Positions 1 through 6,146 of a stretch of DNA of 14,908 nucleotides are shown in pieces. This DNA is from Anaerolineae bacterium. GTDB lineage: Bacteria; Chloroflexota; Anaerolineae; JAFGEY01. The notes below the pieces were generated by a model that ran no database searches, was not told the origin of the DNA, and saw only the letters and a list, made by a program, of their open reading frames with translations. The stretch covers positions 1 through 14,908 of the forward strand of contig JAFGEY010000136.1 of the NCBI GenBank assembly GCA_016931365.1, given 5' to 3'. Both the position numbers and the translations under genes were made by a program. Numbering within the stretch: the stretch's first letter is position 1; every line of letters starts with the position of its first letter.

Positions 1-2
1 AC

Positions 3-902
3 GCGATTCGCGTCAGCACCGCTATCGGTGGATCGACTAACGTTGCGCTGCACCTGCCAGCAATTGGCTATGAGGCCGACTGCTGCGAGATCACGATGGA
101 TTTGTTCGAAGAACTGTGCAAAATGACGCCGCACATCGCCCGTATCTATCCCGCTGCCGCGCCCAACGTGCCCGATTTTCACCAGGCCGGTGGTATTCCG
201 GCGGTGATGAAAGAAATTTTGCCCTTACTCCACGCCGACGCGCTGACCGTGACCGGCCAAACCGTCGCCGAGAACGTCGCTGACGCCGAGGTGTGCGACC
301 GGGGCATCATTCGCACGCTGGCCGATCCGTGGGGCACGGGCGGCGGGCTGGCAGTGCTCAAGGGCAACCTGGCTCCCAACACGGCGATCACCAAGCCGGC
401 AGCGATCAAGCCAGAGATGCACGTGTTCGCCGGCCAGGCGCGCTGCTTTGACTCGGAAGAGGCGGCCAATCAGGCTATCCTCGGTGGCCAGGTGCGGGAA
501 GGTGAAGTGGTGGTGATTCGCTACGAAGGCCCCAAGGGTGGGCCGGGGATGCGCGAGATGTACATCGCGATGAAGCTGCTCTATGGACGCGGGCTGGCGC
601 TCAAGACGGCAGTCGTCACCGACGGGCGCTTCTCCGGCACCAACAACGGCTGTTTCGTCGGCCACGTCTCGCCGGAGGCGGCTGAGGGCGGCCCGCTCGC
701 CATTGTGCAGGACGGCGACCGGATCACGATCGACATTCCGGCGCGCAGCCTGCACCTGCACATCTCCGACGAGGAGATTCAGGTCCGCTTGGCCCGCTGG
801 CAGCGGCCCGAACCCAAAATCAAATCAGGCTATCTGGCGCTCTACGCCCGATTGGCCGAATCGGCAGACAAAGGGGCGATCATCCGGCACAAGATCGACT
901 GA
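3..902 (+). CDS. IlvD/Edd family dehydratase (dihydroxy-acid or sugar-acid dehydratase), 5' end outside window
   Basis: About 299 C-terminal codons of a protein whose family is usually about 550-600 residues; the reading frame is open from base 3, so the start lies upstream. The family dehydrates 2,3-dihydroxy acids or aldonic acids to 2-keto acids using an Fe-S cluster and Mg2+. Visible hallmarks are GGSTN (bases 27-41), the GGLAVLKGNLAP block (about 342-380), GPKGGPGM (about 529-552) and TDGRFSG (about 618-640), whose serine is the proposed active-site base in the family. The Fe-S cysteine region is expected upstream and is not visible. After TDGRFSG the sequence reads TNNGCFVGH instead of the GGTRG found in many IlvD proteins, which marks a subfamily. 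Whether it makes branched-chain amino-acid precursors or dehydrates a sugar acid cannot be settled here. The nearby carbohydrate genes make the latter worth keeping open. No clear terminator follows. Confidence 0.93.
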   Translation, partial: AIRVSTAIGGSTNVALHLPAIGYEADCCEITMDLFEELCKMTPHIARIYPAAAPNVPDFHQAGGIPAVMKEILPLLHADALTVTGQTVAENVADAEVCDRGIIRTLADPWGTGGGLAVLKGNLAPNTAITKPAAIKPEMHVFAGQARCFDSEEAANQAILGGQVREGEVVVIRYEGPKGGPGMREMYIAMKLLYGRGLALKTAVVTDGRFSGTNNGCFVGHVSPEAAEGGPLAIVQDGDRITIDIPARSLHLHISDEEIQVRLARWQRPEPKIKSGYLALYARLAESADKGAIIRHKID

Positions 903-998
903 TTTCCATTCGCGTTGTCCTGACTTCAGGTTATTCCAGTTGGGACAGAAGGCCATCGTACACTCACAGACATAGGCATAGCAACTTGGGAGTTTCAC

Positions 999-1364
999 AT
1001 GGACACGCCAATCAAATTTATCATCCCCGGAATCGTCTTTCTCTTGACGCTGGCATCTGGCGTTTGGTTGAGCCATTTGGGAAAACCATACAATGGCTTT
1101 CTCTTTAGCGTGCACAAGCTGATCGCCCTGGGCGCGGTCATCGTCATGACCATTCAACTTGCCAGGACGCTCGAAAATGCTGATTCTCTGGCCCTCATCA
1201 TTGCTCTGCTCGCCCTGGCAGGACTTTGTGTCGTCGCTCTGTTCGCCACCGGGGCGTTGATGAGTATGGGCAAGCTGAACTACGCTGTCATGCTGACCAT
1301 CCACAAGATTGCGCCAGTGGTGGTGGTTATAGCGATGGCGCTGGTGGTCTACCTGCTGGGATAG
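999..1364 (+). CDS. Small four-helix membrane protein with internal duplication (unknown function)
   Basis: A 121-residue hydrophobic protein with four predicted membrane segments, at about residues 7-26, 38-55, 62-85 and 97-119. I do not recognise a named family. The two halves look duplicated: SG-LS-LGK-followed by SVHK at about residues 20-40 aligns with TG-MS-MGK-followed by TIHK at about 84-103. H39 and H102 therefore fall at equivalent places at the start of helices 2 and 4. H26 is an additional histidine. Paired histidines in a four-helix membrane protein could ligand haem or a quinone site; this is inference. The start ATG follows a GGGAG ribosome site about 8 bases upstream. The stop lies 9 bases before the decayed FMN-reductase gene, and a flavodoxin follows, so a redox role as a membrane partner is plausible. 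Confidence 0.82.
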   Translation: MDTPIKFIIPGIVFLLTLASGVWLSHLGKPYNGFLFSVHKLIALGAVIVMTIQLARTLENADSLALIIALLALAGLCVVALFATGALMSMGKLNYAVMLTIHKIAPVVVVIAMALVVYLLG

Positions 1365-1373
1365 AGGTATGCT

Positions 1374-1778
1374 ATGAAGGTTCTCGCTTTGGTGAGCAGT
1401 TATAGGAAAAAGGGGAACACCGCCCGGATCGTGCAGATGATCGGCGCGCATCTTGAGACGCTGGCGGCGCGTGCCCGGCGGCCGTTGCTGTTCGAGACGC
1501 TCTATCTGGGAGACTTGGACTTGCAGCCGTGCTGGGGATGCCGGACGTGTTTTGATCGCGGGTAAGACAAATGTCCTTCGTTTCTATCCCTGATGATATT
1601 CAAGATTCAGCAGTTAGCCTGGCAACGAGAAGTCTCGGACTCTTGTGATCGCGCCTACTGGGAAAACCAGGGCTGGCTTGCGCCAGAGCGGACGTTCTAC
1701 ATTGCGCACCGCGCGAGCCGTGCTAAGGTTGTGCTGGCACGGCTGGTGGGCGCAGTGGTCGCCAGACTTGTGAGTTAA
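1374..1778 (+). pseudogene. NAD(P)H-dependent FMN reductase / flavodoxin-family protein, decayed
   Basis: The first 63 codons match the N-terminus of NADPH-dependent FMN reductase-like proteins: a first beta-strand MKVLALVSSYRKKGNT with the phosphate-binding loop, then the family's L-x-P-C-x-G-C-x-x-C-F-D-R-G cysteine motif. A TAA at 1563-1565 interrupts it exactly where relatives usually have Glu (FDRGE-x-CP). The same frame then continues D-K-C-P and runs on to a plausible C-terminus, YWENQGWL...RLVGAVVARL, ending at 1778. Only about 71 codons remain after the stop, so much of the central flavodoxin fold is missing compared with relatives of about 200 or more residues. Both the nonsense codon and the internal deletion point to a pseudogene. 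Just after CP, a PDDIQ reading in another frame (1589 on) resembles the family's DD segment, so a small indel may also be present. A sequencing error could explain the stop but not the deletion. Confidence 0.78.
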
Positions 1779-1802
1779 CAGCCGATTTTTGAGGAGGAAC
1801 TT

Positions 1803-2318
1803 GTGTCAGATTCAATTCTCGTCGTTTATGCCACCCGTTACGGTTCAACGCAAAAGGTCGCCGAGGCAGTTGCGACAACGCTGCGCGAAAGTGGGCTTGA
1901 AGCAAGCCTTCAGCCTGCACGGCAAGCGCGGACACTGGAAGGATATCGCGCGGTCGTGTTGGGGGCGCCGCTTTACATCGGGCGATGGCTCAAGGATGCA
2001 CAGCGTTTCCTGACGCAACATCAGGATGCGCTGGCGAAGCGGCCCGTTGCCATTTTCACACTTGGCCCCACGCGCGCAGGTGAGGAGGAGTGGCAGGGTG
2101 TGCGTGCCCAACTTGACCAACAGTTGGCCAAGTACCCCTGGCTGAAGCCAATCACGGCCGAATTATTTGGCGGCAAGTACGACCCGGCCAAGTTGCGCTT
2201 TCCCGATAGTTTGCTGGCTATACTGCCCGCCAGCCCTCTTCATCAAGCGCCGGCCAGCGACCTGCGAGATTGGGAGGCGATCCGTGCATGGGCGGGCGAT
2301 CTGGCCGCGAAACTGTAA
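1803..2318 (+). CDS. Flavodoxin domain protein, HemG-like (protoporphyrinogen oxidase type)
   Basis: A 171-residue soluble protein. The N-terminal strand ILVVYATRYGST followed by a helix is the FMN phosphate-binding loop of flavodoxins (T11, S15, T16). The segment GAPLYIGRWLKDAQRFL (about residues 54-70) is typical of the menaquinone-dependent protoporphyrinogen oxidase (HemG)-like flavodoxin-5 group. Length fits that group (about 170-180). It begins at GTG, chosen because GAGGAGG sits 5 bases upstream (1791-1797) and no ATG fits better. It lies 24 bases after the decayed FMN reductase and probably belongs to the same transcript as the membrane protein at 999. Some family members oxidise protoporphyrinogen IX, but many genome copies are general electron carriers. 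No haem-synthesis genes are visible nearby, so the specific function is uncertain. Confidence 0.85.
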   Translation: MSDSILVVYATRYGSTQKVAEAVATTLRESGLEASLQPARQARTLEGYRAVVLGAPLYIGRWLKDAQRFLTQHQDALAKRPVAIFTLGPTRAGEEEWQGVRAQLDQQLAKYPWLKPITAELFGGKYDPAKLRFPDSLLAILPASPLHQAPASDLRDWEAIRAWAGDLAAKL

Positions 2319-2520
2319 AGCTCAAAACGTGCCCAATCCCCACGTGAAGGCTGGCAACGAAATGGAGTTCTGCAAATTCCGAGGGTGATCTTGGCCACGA
2401 AGGTTATCTCCACTGCCCGCCGCAGCTTGTGCGGAGCCGTTGGGCGGTCAACGCGTTTGCGCGAGTGAGCATCTCAACGTAGGCTCGATCTATCCTATCC
2501 CGAATAAATCGGAACTGAAT

Positions 2521-2539
2521 GCGGATGTACTCGATCCGC
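2521..2539 (+). repeat. Short hairpin, stem GCGGAT/ATCCGC
   Basis: A perfect 6-bp stem with a 7-base loop, immediately upstream of the larger palindrome. It may form part of one folded RNA or DNA element with it. Confidence 0.55.
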
Positions 2540-2556
2540 CAGCTTTGCTACGGGGA

Positions 2557-2603
2557 AAGATTCTTGCCCAGGCGATGGTTTCCATCGCACAAGCAAGAAT
2601 CTT
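2557..2603 (+). repeat. Two-tier palindrome upstream of the GNAT gene
   Basis: Outer arms AAGATTCTTGC (2557-2567) and GCAAGAATCTT (2593-2603) are perfectly complementary over 11 bp. Inside them, GCGATGG (2572-2578) and CCATCGC (2582-2588) form a second perfect 7-bp stem with a TTT loop. The two stems are separated by symmetric 4-base internal loops. No U-tract follows, so it is not an intrinsic terminator. It ends 35 bases before the downstream start codon, so it would lie in or next to the 5' untranslated region. Confidence 0.8.
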
Positions 2604-2638
2604 GAGGGATAGACCCTACTTATCATAGGAGCACGAAT

Positions 2639-3649
2639 ATGTCAGCCGACTCGATCATCCTTCCTGATATGCCTGTTATTGAAGGATTGCGCTTCCGTTT
2701 CATTTGTGGTGAGCAAGACGCAGATACGCTGTACGCTGTCCACGCCGGGCGCATCGCTCACGATGCAGTCGATCCCCTGTCCACCTTTGAAGACTTGCCG
2801 AGCCGCGATGATCTATGCACGTCGCTGTCCCAAGCTGTAGCCGCCGGTCAGCAAAATCAGTGGCTTGTGGCTCAGGTCCAAGATCGTGTTGTGGGTTACA
2901 GCCAAATTGAACACTGGTCTGAAGATGATGGGACGTGGGTGTATCTCATCCTGGGCTGGGTATTGCCAGAATGGCGCAGACAGGGGATCGGTACAACGAT
3001 GCTGCACTGGTGTGAAAATACGGCGCGTCATTTGGCGGCGACACAACATCCGAATGAAAAGTTCGAGTTCGCGGCCAATGCGAGCAGCACGGAGCAAGAT
3101 ACCACTGCGCTTTTGCTGCACGAAGGCTATTACGCCGGATATACCGTGCTGGAGATGGGATGGGATACTTTGGCGCCGCTGCCAGTCCCTATACTCCCGG
3201 CAGGGATCGAGGTGCATCCCGTATTGCCTGAGCACTATTCTCTCATCGCCGCCAGCGTCGGCGCAGCTTATCAAAATGAGTACGCTGAAAACCGGTTTCA
3301 AGAAACATTTGATTCTATGGACTATGCCGCCCGATTGAGCGCGCCCAAGCACGATCCAACGCTTTGGCAAGTTGCGTGGGATGGCGATCAAGTTGTAGGC
3401 CAGGTCTTATCGCTGATCGAAAACGGCCAGGCCGAAGTATTTGAAGTCAGCGTCCGTCCTGCGTGGCGGCGGCATAAACTGGCGCGTGCATTGTTGTCAC
3501 GTGCTATGCGCTGTCTGCACGAACGTGGTGTGGAGGTGGTCCGGCTTTACACGGTAGCCGAATTTCGCACGCGCGCCAGTGATTTGTATCGCAGTGTGGG
3601 TTTTCGCGTGCTAAAAGAGTTCCCGCGCTATCGCAAATCACCGGCATAA
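2639..3649 (+). CDS. Tandem GNAT-family N-acetyltransferase
   Basis: A 336-residue cytoplasmic protein made of two GNAT folds, as in mycothiol-synthase-like (MshD) proteins; the family moves an acyl group from acyl-CoA to an amine. The first domain (about 18-175) has the CoA-pyrophosphate loop W-R-R-Q-G-I-G (residues 112-118), a good match to Q/R-x-x-G-x-G/A. The second domain (about 190-333) has the matching strand-loop VSVRPAWRRHKLARALL, in which the conserved glycine is Lys280. That domain may bind CoA poorly, although its C-terminal YRSVGF block is intact. ATG at 2639 is preceded by AGGAG about 7 bases upstream. The aminotransferase gene starts 34 bases after its stop, so the two are probably co-transcribed. 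The acceptor substrate is unknown; nothing nearby suggests mycothiol synthesis. Confidence 0.9.
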   Translation: MSADSIILPDMPVIEGLRFRFICGEQDADTLYAVHAGRIAHDAVDPLSTFEDLPSRDDLCTSLSQAVAAGQQNQWLVAQVQDRVVGYSQIEHWSEDDGTWVYLILGWVLPEWRRQGIGTTMLHWCENTARHLAATQHPNEKFEFAANASSTEQDTTALLLHEGYYAGYTVLEMGWDTLAPLPVPILPAGIEVHPVLPEHYSLIAASVGAAYQNEYAENRFQETFDSMDYAARLSAPKHDPTLWQVAWDGDQVVGQVLSLIENGQAEVFEVSVRPAWRRHKLARALLSRAMRCLHERGVEVVRLYTVAEFRTRASDLYRSVGFRVLKEFPRYRKSPA

Positions 3650-3683
3650 TCCTGGCATACTGTTCAACAAGGAGAAAACATTT

Positions 3684-4850
3684 ATGAAAGATCGAACTTT
3701 GCTGATGATCCCCGGCCCGATCGAGTTTGAGCCGGAGGTGTTGCAAGCCCTCGGCGCGCCGACGACCAGCCACGTTGCGCCCGAGTTTGTTGAGGTCTTT
3801 GGGCAGGCTTTGGAAAGGATGCGCCAGGTCTTTCTTTGCCCAGGCGGGCAGCCGTTCGTCATGGCCGGGTCGGGCACGCTGGCCATGGATCTGGCCGGGG
3901 CCAATCTGGTCGAACCGGGCGACCGGGCGCTGGTAGTCAATACCGGCTATTTTGGCGACCGCTTTGGCGCGCTGCTGGAACGCTACGGCGCGCAGGTGAC
4001 GCACGCGCGGTCGGCGGTCGGCGGTCGGCCCTTGCTCGAAGAGGTGGAAACCATTCTGAAGAGCGGCCCATTCAAGCTGATGACCGTGACCCACGTGGAT
4101 ACCTCGACCGGTGTGCTGACCAACATCAAAGAATTGGCCGCGTTGGCGCGTCGATATGACATCTTGATCGTCGTTGATGGGGTGTGCTCGGTGGCGGGCG
4201 AAGAGCTGCGCATGAGCGAGTGGGGCGTGGATGTAGCCCTGACCGCCTCGCAAAAGGCCGTCGCCGTGCCGCCTGGGCTGGCTTTGCTGGTGGCCGGGGA
4301 GCGGGCGATGGCGGCGTTCCGAGCGCGCAAGACGCCGGTGGGCAGTTTTTACGCCGATTGGACGCACTGGCTGCCGATTATGGAGGCCTACGAGGCGCGC
4401 AAACCGGCCTATTTCGGCACCCCGGCGGTCAACCTGATCGCTGCGCTCAATGTCAGTCTGGGGTCGATCCTCAAAGAGGGGATGGAGGCGCGCTTTGCCC
4501 GGCACGCGCGCCTGGGACGAGCGTTCCAGGCGGCGATCCAGACATTGGGACTGAGGCAGGTGCCGCTCAAACCAGAGTGGGCCGCTCACACCATGACCGC
4601 GCCGCGTTATCCGGCTGGCATCAATGGGATCGAATTTCTGCTCCAGGCGCGTCAGGCCGGCGCGATCCTGGCCGGCGGGCTGCACCCGCAGATTCGTGGG
4701 GAATATTTCCGTATCGGCCACATGGGGCCGACCAGGTTGGGCGACACGCTGGCGACGGTCGGCGCAGTGGAGGCCGGACTGGCCGCCTGCGGTTACAAGT
4801 TTGAGCCGGGCGTCGGTATGGCAGCGGCGATGAAGGCGTATCAAGCGTGA
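3684..4850 (+). CDS. PLP-dependent aminotransferase, alanine/serine-glyoxylate (AGXT-like) family
   Basis: A 388-residue class-V fold-type I aminotransferase, the usual family length. It begins with the family signature LLMIPGPIEFEPEVL. The cofactor aspartate is in VVDGVCSVAGEE (D165), the Schiff-base lysine is in TASQKAVAVPPGLALL (K191), and the substrate-carboxylate arginine is in YFRIGHMG (R343). GSGTLAMD (about 62-69) is the phosphate-binding turn. The family transfers amino groups from alanine, serine or related donors to glyoxylate; some members act on (S)-ureidoglycine or on phosphonates. Exact donor and acceptor cannot be read from sequence. ATG at 3684 follows AAGGAG by about 8 bases. 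It is probably transcribed with the GNAT gene 34 bases upstream. No intrinsic terminator with a U-tract was found after it. Confidence 0.94.
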   Translation: MKDRTLLMIPGPIEFEPEVLQALGAPTTSHVAPEFVEVFGQALERMRQVFLCPGGQPFVMAGSGTLAMDLAGANLVEPGDRALVVNTGYFGDRFGALLERYGAQVTHARSAVGGRPLLEEVETILKSGPFKLMTVTHVDTSTGVLTNIKELAALARRYDILIVVDGVCSVAGEELRMSEWGVDVALTASQKAVAVPPGLALLVAGERAMAAFRARKTPVGSFYADWTHWLPIMEAYEARKPAYFGTPAVNLIAALNVSLGSILKEGMEARFARHARLGRAFQAAIQTLGLRQVPLKPEWAAHTMTAPRYPAGINGIEFLLQARQAGAILAGGLHPQIRGEYFRIGHMGPTRLGDTLATVGAVEAGLAACGYKFEPGVGMAAAMKAYQA

Positions 4851-4853
4851 AGA

Positions 4854-4916
4854 GTGAAACGTAAAAACAATGATGTTCGATGCTTGACGTTTGACGTTTC
4901 ATGCCTCACGTTTCAC
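4854..4916 (+). repeat. Cluster of TGAAACGT / ACGTTTCA motifs with tandem TTGACGT
   Basis: The arms GTGAAACGT (4854-4862) and ACGTTTCAC (4908-4916) are a perfect 9-bp inverted repeat. Between them lie a tandem heptamer TTGACGT (4884-4890, 4891-4897) and another ACGTTTCA (4894-4901). The octamer TGAAACGT (either orientation) thus occurs three times in about 60 bases just after the aminotransferase gene. It resembles half-sites of LacI-family operators, and the regulator gene is downstream. It may equally be a simple intergenic repeat. Confidence 0.7.
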
Positions 4917-4958
4917 AGCTCGGGAGTTTCCAATGGAATATGTAACGTTGGGTCGAAC

Positions 4959-4971
4959 TGAAACGGTTTCC
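4959..4971 (+). promoter_or_regulatory. Candidate LacI-family operator upstream of the regulator gene
   Basis: TGAAACGGTTTCC is a near-palindrome (GAAAC-G-GTTTC) of the form bound by LacI-family proteins. It lies about 20 bases upstream of the -35 box of the regulator promoter. A CTGAAAC here (4958-4964) is mirrored by GTTTCAG at 5000-5006, just inside the promoter spacer. Autoregulation is inferred. Confidence 0.45.
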
Positions 4972-4986
4972 GAAAATTTCCGAAAA
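4967..4986 (+). repeat. Tandem decamer TTTCCGAAAA x2
   Basis: Two perfect adjacent copies (4967-4976 and 4977-4986), each nearly self-complementary about the central CCG. The spacing of 10 bp is one helical turn. They end 5 bases before the -35 box, a position suited to a regulator binding site or UP-like element. Confidence 0.7.
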
Positions 4987-4991
4987 CAAAT

Positions 4992-5020
4992 TTGACAAAG
5001 TTTCAGAAAAAAGGTAGAAT
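4992..5020 (+). promoter_or_regulatory. Sigma-70-type promoter of the LacI-family regulator
   Basis: TTGACA (4992-4997, perfect consensus), a 17-base spacer, then TAGAAT (5015-5020, five of six consensus bases). Transcription would start near 5027, giving a leader of about 45 bases before the ATG at 5073. Confidence 0.75.
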
Positions 5021-5063
5021 ATTTCCGTTAGTGTGGCATAATGGATTTTGGTTTCGCGAGTAG

Positions 5064-6095
<1,032 letters not shown>

Positions 6096-6116
6096 ATGAT
6101 GTGTCATTCGGCCAAG

Positions 6117-6128
6117 TGAAGCGTTTCA
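6117..6128 (+). promoter_or_regulatory. Candidate LacI-family operator between regulator and 845-residue protein genes
   Basis: TGAAGCGTTTCA is palindromic at 10 of 12 positions with the central CG typical of LacI-family operators. It shares TGAARCG/CGTTTCA half-sites with the sequences at 4854-4971. It overlaps the start of the ribosome-binding region of the next gene, so a bound repressor could act as a roadblock. The assignment is inferred from sequence similarity only. Confidence 0.45.
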
Positions 6129-6146
6129 GAGGAGACCCTCCCTTTT

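Larger units (their letters stand above)
2319..2638 (+). other. Intergenic region of 320 bases, palindrome-rich, no gene
   Basis: No convincing coding sequence: a 62-codon open frame at 2440-2628 has no homology that I recognise and runs through strong palindromes. The right half contains several inverted repeats (2495-2501 with 2606-2612, 2521-2539, and 2557-2603, listed separately). I see no convincing -35/-10 pair for the downstream acetyltransferase gene, although a promoter must lie in or before this region. Confidence 0.6.

Noticed and set aside
919..930. Palindrome CCTGACTTCAGG after the dehydratase gene as a terminator
   Set aside because: The stem is only 5 bp with a 2-base loop, and only a weak TTATT follows; too weak to call.
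825..1451. 208-codon minus-strand frame
   Set aside because: It covers the antisense of the small membrane protein and intergenic DNA; composition is His/Asp/Gln-rich with no domain.
1593..1778. Separate 61-codon gene starting at ATG 1593
   Set aside because: It is in the same frame as the truncated FMN reductase and encodes that family's C-terminus, so it is treated as part of one pseudogene.
2495..2612. tRNA or integron attC site in the structured region
   Set aside because: The arms do not fit a tRNA cloverleaf (no T-loop GTTCRA, no 3' CCA context), and no R'/R'' core sites of attC are present.
2440..2628. 62-codon plus-strand frame upstream of the GNAT gene
   Set aside because: No similarity recognised, no good ribosome site, and it runs through the palindromes at 2521-2603.
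3504..4844. 446-codon open frame on the minus strand
   Set aside because: It is antisense to the well-supported aminotransferase (K191, R343 and other motifs visible) and rich in His/Arg/Gln low-complexity translation, typical of a shadow frame.
4854..4916. Inverted repeat GTGAAACGT/ACGTTTCAC as a terminator of the aminotransferase gene
   Set aside because: The loop is 45 bases and no U-tract follows, so intrinsic termination is unlikely.
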